Shown: positions 5,991-16,003 of the stretch, piece after piece
Layout: every line of letters starts with the position of its first letter
Position numbering within the stretch: the first letter of the stretch is position 1
NCBI GenBank assembly: GCA_016707705.1
Contig: JADJHD010000005.1
Coordinates: forward strand, 124,001 to 188,000
Direction of reading: 5' to 3'
DNA length: 64,000 nucleotides
Origin: Bacteroidales bacterium
Lineage (GTDB): Bacteria; Bacteroidota; Bacteroidia; Bacteroidales; UBA4417
The notes under the pieces: generated by a model
The model's database searches: none
What the model saw: only the letters and a program-made list of their open reading frames with translations
What the model was told of the DNA's origin: nothing
Program-made: the position numbers and the translations under genes

Positions 5991-8936
5991 ATGAAAAAGC
6001 ATCTTACCTCCCTGTTGACCGTTCTGTTTCTGCTGTCTGCAGTATTTTCAATGGCACAAAAGTTCAGTTATGAATCCGTACCCGGAGATCCCATGAACAC
6101 CAGGATCTATACACTTTCAAATGGATTGAAGGTTTATCTTACCGTTTACAAGGAGTCACCACGAATTCAAACGGCAATTGCTGTAAGGACCGGAAGCAAG
6201 AATGACCCTTCGGATAACACCGGACTTTCGCATTACCTGGAGCACATGATGTTTAAAGGCACCACCCATTTTGGTACCTCCGATTACTCTCAGGAAGCTC
6301 CACTGCTTGAACAGATTGAAGAATTATTTGAAGAATACAGGAGTACTGCGGATGAAGCAGCCCGATCAGAAATCTATTCCAGGATTGATAAAATAGCCGG
6401 GGAGGCTGCCAATTTTGCTATTGCAAATGAATACGATAAACTGGTTTCTGTGATTGGTGCCAAAGGAACAAATGCCTTCACCGGAAATGAGCAAACTGTC
6501 TACATCAATGATATTCCGGCCAATGAAATTGAGAACTGGCTTAAGATAGAAAGTGATCGTTTTGCCAACCCCGTGTTCAGGCTTTTCCACACTGAGCTCG
6601 AAACAGTTTATGAAGAGAAAAACATGAGCCTCGACCGTGATGGAGATAAACTCTGGGAAGCCATGTATGCCGGACTTTATGCAAAACATCCCTATGGAAC
6701 CCAAACAACCATTGGTACTATTGATCATCTGAAGAATCCTTCATTGAAGAGATTGAAGCAATACTACAATGAGCGTTATGTGGCGGGAAATATGGCCCTG
6801 ATAATGGCTGGAGATTTAAACCCGGACTCCACAATTAAAATGATTGATAAATACTTTAAAGTCCTCGACAAAAAGAAGGCCGTTCATTTTGTAAGTCCGG
6901 TTGAAGATCCGATTACCGCTCCGATTGAGAAGGCTGTTTTTGGCCCGGATGCTGAAAATATAGCAATTGGATTCCGTTGTGGGGGTATTCATACTGCCGA
7001 TGCTAACTTGCTGGATATCACGGCTGAAGTTCTCTCAAATGGGAAAGCCGGACTGATTGACCTCAATCTGAATCTGGCGCAAAAAGTGCTTTCTGCCAGT
7101 GCAGGAACTGATATTCAAACAGATTACTCCAGTTTGATACTAACCGGAAAACCAAAGGACAAACAAAGTCTGGAAGAAGTGAAAGATCTTCTACTCTCGC
7201 AGATTGAAGCATTGAAGAAAGGTGAATTCCCCGATTGGCTGATTCCGGCAATTATAACAAACCGCAAGTTATCGAAGGTGAAACAGCTTGAAAGCAATAT
7301 GTCAAGGGCTATGAACCTTGCAAGCGTATTCGTAATGGAACAGCCCTATGAAGAATCTGTAAAGGAAATTGAAGCTTTGTCGAAAATAACAAAACAGCAG
7401 ATTATTGATTTTGCCAACAGGACATTAAGCAATAATTACGTCGTAGTTTACAAACGCATTGGCGAGGATGAGAACGTTCAAAAGGTTACCAAGCCTCAGA
7501 TCACTCCCGTAACCATGCACCGCGACAACGAATCTCAGTTCTATGCATCTGTAGCATCGGCTCCTGTTCCGGATATAAAGCCGGTATTTCTGAATTATGG
7601 CGTAGATATTAAACAGGGTAAGACTGGTAAGAAAGGGCTTGATTTTCTTTATGTTCCGAATAAGGAGAATAATCTTTTTTCGCTTTACTACTACTTCGCT
7701 ATGGGAAGCCAGAATGATCTCAAACTGGCAACAGCAGTAAACTACCTTTCCTTCCTCGGGACTTCAAAATATACAGCTGAACAATTAAAGCAGGAATTCT
7801 ATAAGCTGGGTTGTAGCTATTCGGTAAATGTCAGCAATGATGAAATATATGTGAACCTTACAGGGCTTGCTGAAAACATGGAAGCTGCGATGACTCTGCT
7901 TGAAAGCCTCCTGGCTGATGCCCAGCCCAATGCAGAAGCACTGGAAAATCTTGTCTCGGATGTCCTGAAGTCGAGATCGGATAATAAACTCAATAAGAAT
8001 ATTATCAGGCAGGCCTTGAGTATGTACGGCACCTATGGACCTGAATCCTCCTTTACCCATATCTTGTCAGAATCTCAATTGAAAGCTCTAAAGGCAGATG
8101 AACTGGTTTCTATCATACACAATCTTTGTTCTTTCCAGCACATTGTTCTCTATTACGGACCTCTTCCACTCAATGAGTCAACTGGAATCAGACCAACACC
8201 TGCGAAATCAAAGGACATTAGCTATCTTATTGACAAATACCACAATGCTGGTGAAAACAGGAAGCCGGTTCCTGACAGGATTAAGTATCCTCAGCTTCCC
8301 ACTGAAGAACCAAAGGTGTTTGTTGTGGACTACAATATGAAACAGGCTGATATAGTGTTCTTATCCAAATCAATCTCATACAGCCCTAAACTAAATCCTA
8401 TTATCAGGATGTTCAATGAGTATTTTGGATCAGGAATGAACTCCATCGTTTTTCAGGAAATCCGTGAGGCTAAAGCTCTTGCCTATTCCTCAACTGCCTC
8501 ATTCCGGACACCCGCCTACCCCGATGAGAACTATTCAATTTATGCTTTTGTAGGTACCCAGAATGATAAAATGCCTGAAGCCCTGGAGGCGATGCTTGCC
8601 TTGTTCAATAAGATGCCTGAATCAGAAAAGAGCTTTGCTTCAGCCAAGGAGGGTATCCTGAATCAGATAAGCACTGAGCGTATTACCAAATCCAGAATAC
8701 TCTTCAATTACATCAATGCCCGCAAATTTGGGTTTGATACCGATATGCGCAAGGAAATTTATGCAAAAATTCCAACCATGACTTTTGGTGAAGTTCTTGA
8801 GTTCCAGCAGAATTATCTGAAAAACAAGCAATTCACAATTCTTGTTGTCGGAAATACCAAGAAGATGGATTTAGATACTCTCGCCAAATACGGTAAAATC
8901 CAGTTCCTCGACCTGACTCAGATCTTCGGTTACTAA
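5991..8936 (+). CDS. M16 family zinc metallopeptidase, exported
   Basis: A 981-residue two-half insulinase/pitrilysin-type protease. It starts with a signal peptide (MKKHLTSLLTVLFLLSAVFS, then MAQ). The inverted zinc motif HYLEH is at residues 81-85, followed by MMFKGT; the downstream Glu ligand is expected in the ELETVYEEKNMS segment near residue 205. The second half (from about 530) repeats the fold without the zinc motif and includes EIREAKALAYS, the substrate-channel region of the family. Such enzymes degrade peptides in the periplasm or at the cell surface. It stands alone between two repeat-rich intergenic regions, so it is probably monocistronic. Confidence 0.92.
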   Translation: MKKHLTSLLTVLFLLSAVFSMAQKFSYESVPGDPMNTRIYTLSNGLKVYLTVYKESPRIQTAIAVRTGSKNDPSDNTGLSHYLEHMMFKGTTHFGTSDYSQEAPLLEQIEELFEEYRSTADEAARSEIYSRIDKIAGEAANFAIANEYDKLVSVIGAKGTNAFTGNEQTVYINDIPANEIENWLKIESDRFANPVFRLFHTELETVYEEKNMSLDRDGDKLWEAMYAGLYAKHPYGTQTTIGTIDHLKNPSLKRLKQYYNERYVAGNMALIMAGDLNPDSTIKMIDKYFKVLDKKKAVHFVSPVEDPITAPIEKAVFGPDAENIAIGFRCGGIHTADANLLDITAEVLSNGKAGLIDLNLNLAQKVLSASAGTDIQTDYSSLILTGKPKDKQSLEEVKDLLLSQIEALKKGEFPDWLIPAIITNRKLSKVKQLESNMSRAMNLASVFVMEQPYEESVKEIEALSKITKQQIIDFANRTLSNNYVVVYKRIGEDENVQKVTKPQITPVTMHRDNESQFYASVASAPVPDIKPVFLNYGVDIKQGKTGKKGLDFLYVPNKENNLFSLYYYFAMGSQNDLKLATAVNYLSFLGTSKYTAEQLKQEFYKLGCSYSVNVSNDEIYVNLTGLAENMEAAMTLLESLLADAQPNAEALENLVSDVLKSRSDNKLNKNIIRQALSMYGTYGPESSFTHILSESQLKALKADELVSIIHNLCSFQHIVLYYGPLPLNESTGIRPTPAKSKDISYLIDKYHNAGENRKPVPDRIKYPQLPTEEPKVFVVDYNMKQADIVFLSKSISYSPKLNPIIRMFNEYFGSGMNSIVFQEIREAKALAYSSTASFRTPAYPDENYSIYAFVGTQNDKMPEALEAMLALFNKMPESEKSFASAKEGILNQISTERITKSRILFNYINARKFGFDTDMRKEIYAKIPTMTFGEVLEFQQNYLKNKQFTILVVGNTKKMDLDTLAKYGKIQFLDLTQIFGY

Positions 8937-8996
8937 TCCTTAACCTGCCGAAGTAGGAAACAGTTTGGGACAATTCTTATCTGTCAGCCTATTGGT

Positions 8997-9145
8997 GGAA
9001 AAAAGACAAAAGGAATCCGCCAGCTGGCGGACAAAAGACAAAAGGAAAAGACAAAAGACAAAAGACAAAAGGAAAAGGACAAAAGACAAAAGGAAAAAGA
9101 CAAAAGACAAAAGGAAAAAGACAAAAGACAAAAGGAGAAAGACAA
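8997..9145. repeat. Heptamer / 21-mer low-complexity array
   Basis: Tandem GACAAAA and GGAAAAA heptamers arranged in higher-order 21-base units (two GACAAAA plus one GGAAAA[A/G]). Interrupted once by the palindrome at 9016-9031. The opposite strand reads as a hydrophobic FLLSFVF heptad repeat, a by-product of the 21-base period. Confidence 0.8.
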
Positions 9146-9274
9146 TCCGCCGGAGGGAGGATGAAAATGTGGTGGTATTGAGATATGAGGATGCGTAGCG
9201 AAGCGGAGTCCGCCTGCTGGCGGATGGAGATGTGGGAATTTAGGAATTACTTAATCAGTCCGCCGGCTGGCGGA
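9016..9274. repeat. Three copies of palindrome TCCGCCnnCTGGCGGA
   Basis: TCCGCCAGCTGGCGGA at 9016-9031 is a perfect 16-bp palindrome. Near-identical copies lie at 9209-9224 (TG in the middle) and 9259-9274 (GG in the middle). A half copy, TCCGCCGGAGG, lies near 9145. They look like a small REP-like intergenic element. No gene occupies 8937-9375. Confidence 0.7.
9189..9214 (+). repeat. Interspersed repeat, inverted copy B
   Basis: GGATGCGTAGCGAAGCGGAG followed by TCCGCC, the counterpart of 5778-5804 in opposite orientation. It runs directly into the second palindrome at 9209-9224. Confidence 0.7.
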
Positions 9275-9375
9275 TCAGTTGAATCAGTGTCATCCGTGTT
9301 CTAATGTAAGCTACTTGCAAAACTCAAACCCCGATACTGGCAGAAATCTACTAACTAACAACTAAAAACTAACAA

Positions 9376-10362
9376 CTATAAAACCACAAATCTCACAATT
9401 CTGGTATCAACTCCCCCCAGCACCCTAATCACATAAATTCCCGGTGCTAGATTGTCAGTTCGAATACCGATCTCATTCATGCCAACCGAGACCGGCTTGT
9501 CCATCCGCAGGAATTCCCTGCCACTGGCATCTGTCAGACTTATATTTACCTTTCCCGAACTGGCTGGGTTAATGAAAAGAGTTGAATTTCCATCCTGATT
9601 CCGAATCAGGTAAGGTCTGGATTGTGATTCAGGATCTTCAGCCGACCCGGTCGTAAACAAAGGCTCGAAATAATAGAATTGCCCATCCTCCGGGAGTCCG
9701 TCAAGATAAACTGACTGGCCTGCAGAAGTGGTATCCGGAGCAAAAGGGAAACCATTCAGGAAAAGGCTCGAAAGCACTTGTCCGCTGGAATTAACCTGCG
9801 ACAAACTGCCAATCCTCGGGCCTCCATTTCCATCGAAACAATTTGAGATATTATCAACATGGCTTGGACCATAGTGAAACTCAAATGCGCCATTTGATTC
9901 ATAAAGCCAGATCTGGAAGTTAACATAGTCATTGTCTGAGCCCCCTTTCATACTGCAATCGCTGAACTGAATCTTCATCATGAAAGCTCCGGCACATCCT
10001 CCGAAATCATAGGAAATAGAAGGAATATGGTTCATTACATCACCATAAAGATCTGCTCCAAATGGCAGCATCGTAAATAATGTGTCGAAATGAGAAGGAT
10101 CGTCACCAAAAAAGATCTGTCCGTTGCTGCTGATATGCAATTCATTCCAGCTTCTGCCGGCAAAACGGTAATTGAAACCTATCGGGACATTCGTGAATAA
10201 GGTATCATCAAAAGGGTCATTCAAAATCAGGTAATGCCCCTGCATTTCTGTATACTGCTGGTAGTCGAAGGCAAAGTAATAGGATTGTCCCCTGCTCTGC
10301 AATGAAGCAATGGAAAGCAACATGGAAAGAAGTAGGCCGGAAATTGCTGGCTTTAGTTTCAT
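9376..10362 (-). CDS. Secreted protein with T9SS sorting domain
   Basis: Function unknown. The chosen start (ATG 10360-10362) gives a clean signal peptide, MKLKPAISGLLLSMLLSIAS. An upstream in-frame ATG at 10416 would add 18 charged residues before it. The body contains SSNGQIFFGDD and FEFHYGPSHVDNIS, resembling beta-sandwich surface domains. The C-terminal 75 residues form a type A T9SS sorting domain: TLFINPASSGKVNISLTDA, GREFLRMD, LAPGIYVIRVLGG and a final basic/hydrophobic strand. Expected to be exported across the outer membrane by the Por system. Confidence 0.8.
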   Translation of the reverse strand: MKLKPAISGLLLSMLLSIASLQSRGQSYYFAFDYQQYTEMQGHYLILNDPFDDTLFTNVPIGFNYRFAGRSWNELHISSNGQIFFGDDPSHFDTLFTMLPFGADLYGDVMNHIPSISYDFGGCAGAFMMKIQFSDCSMKGGSDNDYVNFQIWLYESNGAFEFHYGPSHVDNISNCFDGNGGPRIGSLSQVNSSGQVLSSLFLNGFPFAPDTTSAGQSVYLDGLPEDGQFYYFEPLFTTGSAEDPESQSRPYLIRNQDGNSTLFINPASSGKVNISLTDASGREFLRMDKPVSVGMNEIGIRTDNLAPGIYVIRVLGGVDTRIVRFVVL

Positions 10363-10483
10363 GGAAGGAGTCTTGGATAGGAAATAAACATCTGTTTCGT
10401 CGACTTGTTCATGCATCCTGAAATGCTGCTGTAAACAGAACAGGGAAAAACTGAAGAAAACTCAGGGGAATCTGAAACCTTTC

Positions 10484-11340
10484 TCAGGCATTTCTGGAGA
10501 AGCCTGTAAATGCCTGCATGATACTTTCCATATAGGTTTTGGTTACAGGGATATTCATGGTTTCCGGGATATCCATTTCAAGGCTCACGCCATCCTTTTC
10601 CCTTCTGATAACCCTCACCTTATCGCAGTTTACCATGAACTTCCTGTGGCAACGCACTACATCAGTCCCCTTTAATTCATCTTCAAGATTCTTCAGGGAG
10701 TTTCTTAGAAGGAAACGGGCCATCTTGCCTTGATTCAGGTAATGAATGTTTACGTAGTTGTCAGCAGCCTCGATATATACAAGGTTCTCCATCTTAACCG
10801 AAAAACGCATCACTCCCTTTTCATCATTAAAAGGAACCAGAAGTCTTGTGTTGTCGGCTGGGGACTGTCCTTCTGCAATTTCTGCTAACTCAAGCTTTTT
10901 TCCTTCCATGAGAAATACAACCAAAGCACGGAGTAGGGAAGAAGCAACAACAGCGCTGTATTCTGGATCGTAAGTTTGACCAGGTCAGGCAATGATCTTT
11001 GGTCGTGAAGGAAATACTTGATGTAAACCGAATAGAAAAGAGCCATAAAGAAGACCTCTGCCAGCACCCAGAGAAAGTAACTCCAGTAATTGATCCGGTT
11101 GTTGCGGCATCTGTAATACATGATAATCCTGCTGATAACTACTATCAGCACTCCTGTTAGAGTAATCAGACTGGAATATATCAATAGTTGCCAGCGGGTG
11201 ATTTTGAACCATACATTCACGCCGAATGGCTCGTAGATATTGATAAAAGCCAATGAGAACGCAGCCGTGAGCAGTATAAGCTGAACAATGTTCTTCTTAA
11301 CAGTCAGGTAGGCTGGAATTGGCTTATTGAAATCCGGCAT
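10484..11340 (-). CDS. Membrane-anchored LytTR transcriptional regulator (one frameshift)
   Basis: The N-terminal part has four predicted membrane helices (LILLTAAFSLAFINIY, LLIYSSLITLTGVLIVVI, YFLWVLAEVFFMALFYSVYI, NTALLLLLPYSVLWLYF). The C-terminal part is a LytTR DNA-binding domain (VYIEAADNYVNIHYL, LKNLEDEL, VVRCHRKFMVN). The two halves are in different frames; one extra A in the A6 run at about 10895-10900 joins them as FSWKEKKLELAE, so I report one gene. This layout, four helices plus LytTR without a receiver domain, is common in Bacteroidota and implies direct membrane sensing. The T9SS gene at 9376 lies just downstream on the same strand. Confidence 0.8.
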
Positions 11341-11741
11341 CGATGAACAGGCTTTAGTACTACAAAATTAGCCTTTTCAGATTGAAATTGGCGTATGCTT
11401 CTATTGATTGAAGTGGATTGCTTTTGCATTCTTATCTATGTAATACAATATCAATATGTTACAATCCTTGTTTGTGCGTCTGGTCTGTTTATTCTCTTAA
11501 CCGAATTCAACTGTTTCGTTTTTTCTGAAGCTCAATTCTGCTCTTAAGGGTGAATTATTACACAGATGCTGTCGGAATTTTCACCCCACAGGGAAGGATT
11601 TCACCCCAATATTCAGGTTTACATCCCTTCACTTTATACCCCGGACCTTTTAATTGCAAGGCTTTCAGGCTATCGGTTACTTTGCAGTTCAAAATGGAAG
11701 CAGCGTATCATTTACACTCTTCCTATTGCGAAATTTTAATA
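11341..11741. other. Intergenic region between divergent genes
   Basis: About 400 bp between the LytTR gene and the alpha/beta hydrolase. The hydrolase frame stays open back to 11550, but the protein-like part begins later. No hairpin, repeat or clear TAnnTTTG element was seen. Confidence 0.4.
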
Positions 11742-12908
11742 ATGAATAGCATGAATTATACATCTCAGTTCGATAGCCTCAGGATTCAATTTAATCCTCT
11801 TCTGTGCCCTGATACCGGAATTTCTTCCTCTCCCATTTGCCAGTGGTTTGGATTTCATTCAGAGAGCCCCATGCCTGTTATTGAAGGAAAAGCACATAAC
11901 AATGCTTCTGTTGCAAGTGAATTATTGGTAGAGGATTTTGGCATAAAGGAAAACCAGGAATTCAGATATCCGGTTTTTCCCGGTAACGATACTAATCGCT
12001 CACGTCCCATCCTCCTGCTGCATGGACTCAATGAGCGCTCCTGGAACAAGTATCTGCCCTGGGCATCCACTCTTGCTGAACAAACCGGCAGGCCTGTCAT
12101 CCTTTTTCCTATTGCCTTCCATATGAACAGGTCGCCTGCAGCATGGGCCGATCCTCACAAAATGAGTATGCTGGTTGCTGAACGTCAAAACCGACTTGGC
12201 AAAATCCCCTATGCCACATTCGTTAATGTTGCACTAAGCGAAAGACTAACCGAAGACCCTTCACGCTTTCTTACTTCAGGAAGCCAGTCGGCTGAAGATA
12301 TTATCCAGCTTGCACGTCAGCTTAAATCAGGTAAGCATCCCTATTTCCCTGCCGGGACGGAGTTTGATATTTTTGGATATTCAATTGGCTCATTTCTCGC
12401 ACAGGTTCTATTACTGGCAAATCCCGAGGGACTCTTCAGCAACTGCAGGCTGTTTGTGTTCTGCGGAGGGGTGTTGTTCGACGATATGCAAGGAACCTCA
12501 AAGTTTATCATGGATGAAGTGGCTTTCGTTTCTCTGAAAAAGTACTATCATTCTGCCTATGAAAAAGACGAAAAATTTCGGTTCAAAAATGCTCGCATGC
12601 ATATTGAATCCGGACTTACCAGGGCTTTTGGAGCAATGATCTCAAGAGAAAGGGGAAAGAGTTTCAGGGATAGCAGATTCGGACAAATATCTGATCAGAT
12701 TCATTCAGTGGCCTTGCGTCAGGATACGGTCTTCCCGAGTGATTGCCTTCAGTATGCTATTCCAAAGTCCTGCAATATGGAAGTGATGGATTTCCCTTTC
12801 CAGTACAGCCATGAAAGTCCATTTCCAATATTCAGAAATTCACTCTCAGCAGAGGTTGATGCCTGCTTCAATAAAATATTCGCGAAAGCAGCCTCATTCC
12901 TTGCTTGA
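11742..12908 (+). CDS. Alpha/beta hydrolase, DUF6051-like
   Basis: About 388 residues from ATG 11742; the frame is open from 11550, and ATG 11694 is another possible start. It has the hydrolase landmarks: an oxyanion-hole strand PILLLHGLNERSW, a nucleophile elbow FGYSIGSF (GxSxG), a candidate acid in RQDTVFPSD and a candidate His in YSHESP. There is no signal peptide, so it is probably cytosolic. I associate it with the DUF6051 hydrolases of Bacteroidota from memory of the overall pattern, which should be verified. The substrate is unknown; its neighbours (LytTR regulator, T9SS proteins) give no clue. Confidence 0.65.
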   Translation: MNSMNYTSQFDSLRIQFNPLLCPDTGISSSPICQWFGFHSESPMPVIEGKAHNNASVASELLVEDFGIKENQEFRYPVFPGNDTNRSRPILLLHGLNERSWNKYLPWASTLAEQTGRPVILFPIAFHMNRSPAAWADPHKMSMLVAERQNRLGKIPYATFVNVALSERLTEDPSRFLTSGSQSAEDIIQLARQLKSGKHPYFPAGTEFDIFGYSIGSFLAQVLLLANPEGLFSNCRLFVFCGGVLFDDMQGTSKFIMDEVAFVSLKKYYHSAYEKDEKFRFKNARMHIESGLTRAFGAMISRERGKSFRDSRFGQISDQIHSVALRQDTVFPSDCLQYAIPKSCNMEVMDFPFQYSHESPFPIFRNSLSAEVDACFNKIFAKAASFLA

Positions 12909-13128
12909 AAATCCTGGAGAATTAGAATTTAAATCCGGTGTCTGATAATTCACTCTATCCATTCGTCTTCATTCGTGCATTCGTGGCGAAAAACCTTAGC
13001 CCGATTTCCTTAATTACAGAACTTAAGGAATAACAAATATTTGAATCTGAATTTTTGGGAATAGATACCTTCAACCTCAATGAGCGAAACTTCTTGTAAG
13101 CCCTTCAGTGATTCTGGAAAGCCCTTAG

Positions 13129-14526
13129 CTATTGAACAATAAACTGCTTCGTAGATTTCCTGCCATTGCAATTCAGGTTCAGAAAATAGAAGCCTGGCGA
13201 CAAATCGCTTATATCCAGAGAATTCCGATTACTGAAGACCTTTGTCGATCTCACAGAATTTCCTCCTGCATCATTGATCAGCACCGAAATTTCACTGCCT
13301 TCCGGAAAAGAAGTGGTAAACTTCAAAGTCTCTCTGCAAGGATTCGGACTAATGGTAATTTCAGACTCGTTTTTATCATGCCTGGCAATGCCGGTGTAGG
13401 TACTCTCAAGTCCCGTGCTGCATTTTCTCACCCTATGCACATGATACCACCAGAGCGTATGAACCTTCTCAGTATAGTAAACAAAAGCACTATCCCCAAT
13501 TATCACAGGCTCAGGATCTACGCGGATTGCAACAGTACTGTCACTTACTCTCCGCATCAGGCGTTCGGCAGGATTGATGGAGGCAATCCAGATTTCAGCA
13601 GGTTCCTCCGATAAACCCATTGGTGACTGGGCTGCCATAAACGAAATATAACTCTTGCCCCCAAAGACAAAGGGTTCAGGAGACGTAATATACTCGTAGG
13701 GTGCTGGTAGCGGACTGTTGAATGAATGATAGAGATACCAGTTCCCGTCACTGTTCTCCTGAAATATTTTTAGCGTCTTGAATCCATTGGTTCGATACAT
13801 GAACATCCTTGAATTGGTTTCAGGATCATTCCACATGCTTGGTGCACCAATGGTATCATTCGAAATCTGTGTAAAAAAGGGCAGTGTGGTTGCTACTTCA
13901 AGAAATCCCGGCTGCCTTGAATGATCAATGGCACAGCAGATTTGCTGATTATCGTCGGCAAAAAAGCCAAGTGTTATATCAGGATAAAAATGACAATCGT
14001 TCAGATCTGAATTGCTCACCCAGCGTATGCCGTCATTGGACTGCGATTCAAAAAGGAAAAGCCCGCTGCTGTCAGCATAATTTCTTGTAGCCATTGCATA
14101 AAGTGCATCCGGATACTGCATAAGTGTTGTTGATAACCAACCACCCAATACCTGGGTTGCAAGACCGGGATAACGGACACCTCCCTTTTTCTGATTGTAG
14201 ATAATTTGGGTAGTCCCTTGACTGAGAAGCCATTCCGGCCCATTCCATCCGCCAAAGGTTGGAGGTGTTAAATCCTGATCAATCAGGACACCTTTCCCGT
14301 CAGGAGGTGAATACAGGTGGGTGATGGGGTCCAGCATGCAAACCCAGAGTTCCTTTTCCTCTGATTGCCAGCAGACCATATTCAAGGCCATATTGTATTC
14401 GGGATCGATGATGCTCGCACTGGGGTCAGCAGCTATCACATCATTAGCTACAAATGGAGTTTGCGCCCTGATAATTTGGGTAAATACAGATAAAATCAGA
14501 AACGCAAGAAGGTGTCTCTTGTGCAT
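13129..14526 (-). CDS. Secreted protein with T9SS sorting domain
   Basis: 465 residues, function unknown. A signal peptide (MHKRHLLAFLILSVFTQIIR) precedes a long body with spaced, similar beta-rich segments (ALNMVCWQSEEKELWVCML, MFMYRTNGFKTLKIFQ, IWIASINP, VYYTEKVHTLWWYHV) that suggest a propeller fold. The last 80 residues form a T9SS sorting domain: ITISPNPCRETLKFT, SVLINDAGGNSV, LSPGFYFLNLNCNG. Expected at the cell surface. It stands alone between the hydrolase and radA. Confidence 0.75.
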   Translation of the reverse strand: MHKRHLLAFLILSVFTQIIRAQTPFVANDVIAADPSASIIDPEYNMALNMVCWQSEEKELWVCMLDPITHLYSPPDGKGVLIDQDLTPPTFGGWNGPEWLLSQGTTQIIYNQKKGGVRYPGLATQVLGGWLSTTLMQYPDALYAMATRNYADSSGLFLFESQSNDGIRWVSNSDLNDCHFYPDITLGFFADDNQQICCAIDHSRQPGFLEVATTLPFFTQISNDTIGAPSMWNDPETNSRMFMYRTNGFKTLKIFQENSDGNWYLYHSFNSPLPAPYEYITSPEPFVFGGKSYISFMAAQSPMGLSEEPAEIWIASINPAERLMRRVSDSTVAIRVDPEPVIIGDSAFVYYTEKVHTLWWYHVHRVRKCSTGLESTYTGIARHDKNESEITISPNPCRETLKFTTSFPEGSEISVLINDAGGNSVRSTKVFSNRNSLDISDLSPGFYFLNLNCNGRKSTKQFIVQ

Positions 14527-14638
14527 TTGGAAGATCCTATATTTGTAAGGAGGGTATTACAAAGATATATATTATTCTCATATCCAGTGTTCTGAATAAT
14601 GGAAAGTAATCTGAAATATGGAAAAGTTAGGAGTGGAG

Positions 14639-16003
14639 TTAACTGAATAACAAGCGGAATACCTCTTCCACTTTGCTTACTCCTTTCACTTGTATCTTGC
14701 GTTTCAGGGTTCCGATGCTCTTCAGATTGTTCTTTGAGATAAAAATAGTTTCAAAGCCCAGCTTTTCGGCTTCGGAAATTCTTTGCTCTATCCTGTTCAC
14801 GGGTCTGATCTCTCCGGAAAGTCCTACCTCAGCTGCAAAACAGCAATGTTTGCCCAAAGGCAGATCCTCACTCGACGAAAGAATCGCACTGATTATGGCA
14901 AGATCTATTGCCGGATCATCTACTTTGATTCCTCCTGTTATATTCAGGAATACATCCTTGGTTCCCAGCCTGAATCCGCATCTTTTCTCAAGCACGGCCA
15001 GCAACATATTCAACCTGCGGGTATCAAATCCTGTACAACTTCTTTGCGGGGTGCCATAGGCCGCAGTGCTTACAAGGGCCTGCGTCTCAATAAGCATCGG
15101 ACGAATGCCTTCAATGGTGGATGCAACTGCAACGCCACTAACATCTTCATCACGCTGCGACAACAGTATTTCAGAGGGATTGCTAACTTCTCGGAGTCCA
15201 TTGTCACGCATTTCAAAGATTCCCAGTTCTGATGCTGATCCAAAGCGGTTTTTAATGGCTCTCAGGATGCGATAGCCGTAATTCCGGTCTCCTTCAAACT
15301 GAAGAACAGTATCAACCATATGCTCCAGAATCTTAGGACCAGCCAGATTACCGTCCTTGGTGATATGTCCCACCAGAAATACCGGAACACCGGTTGTTTT
15401 GGCGTATCTCTGCATTTCAGCGGCAGTTTCCCTTATCTGTGAAATACTTCCGGCTGATGATTCAATAATGTTGGTCTGAAGGGTTTGCACAGAGTCAATC
15501 ACAACCAGCCCCGGATTGATAGCCATCAGGTGCTGCATGATGTTCTGGGTGTTGGTTTCAGTGAGTATATAACAGTCCGGATCCCGATAGCCAATCCTGT
15601 CGGCACGCATTCTTACCTGCTGTTCACTTTCCTCACCTGAAATGTAAAGCACTCTCTTTCCCTTGATTTGCAGTGCAACCTGAAGCATCAGTGTTGATTT
15701 TCCGATCCCTGGTTCTCCTCCAACAAGAATAAGTGAGCCTTCCACCAATCCACCGCCCAGAACCCTGTCAAGTTCCTCGCTTCCGGTTGAAACACGCTGT
15801 TCATTGCCCTGAATGATCTCTTCAATCCTTTTGGGCTTGCTTTCCGACTGAAACTGCACTGCAGCCTTTAATCCGCCTTCATTGCGCTGAATAACTTCTT
15901 CAACAAAAGTGTTCCATTCACCGCATGAGGGACATTTTCCCATCCATTTCGGGGCTTGCGCTCCACAGCTCTGACAAAAGAATCCGGTTTTAATTTTGGC
16001 CAT
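14639..16003 (-). CDS. radA: DNA repair protein RadA (Sms)
   Basis: RecA-like ATPase and helicase that promotes branch migration in recombination. From ATG 16001-16003 the protein has 454 residues: a C4 zinc finger (Cys 10, 13, 24, 27), Walker A GEPGIGKST at 96-104, Walker B LVVID near 166-170, the RadA signature KNRFGS at 251-256, and a C-terminal Lon-like domain (GGIKVDDPAIDLAI, GEIRPVNRIEQRI). An upstream in-frame start at 16096 would put 31 unrelated residues before the zinc finger and is unlikely. Confidence 0.95.
   Translation of the reverse strand: MAKIKTGFFCQSCGAQAPKWMGKCPSCGEWNTFVEEVIQRNEGGLKAAVQFQSESKPKRIEEIIQGNEQRVSTGSEELDRVLGGGLVEGSLILVGGEPGIGKSTLMLQVALQIKGKRVLYISGEESEQQVRMRADRIGYRDPDCYILTETNTQNIMQHLMAINPGLVVIDSVQTLQTNIIESSAGSISQIRETAAEMQRYAKTTGVPVFLVGHITKDGNLAGPKILEHMVDTVLQFEGDRNYGYRILRAIKNRFGSASELGIFEMRDNGLREVSNPSEILLSQRDEDVSGVAVASTIEGIRPMLIETQALVSTAAYGTPQRSCTGFDTRRLNMLLAVLEKRCGFRLGTKDVFLNITGGIKVDDPAIDLAIISAILSSSEDLPLGKHCCFAAEVGLSGEIRPVNRIEQRISEAEKLGFETIFISKNNLKSIGTLKRKIQVKGVSKVEEVFRLLFS

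Noticed and set aside
8940..9131. Minus-strand hydrophobic FLLSFVF repeat protein
   Set aside because: Arises from the 21-base period of the low-complexity array; nothing else supports a gene.
12960..12985. Three close copies of CATTCGT
   Set aside because: Too short and irregular to call a repeat element; possibly a fragment of a common intergenic sequence.
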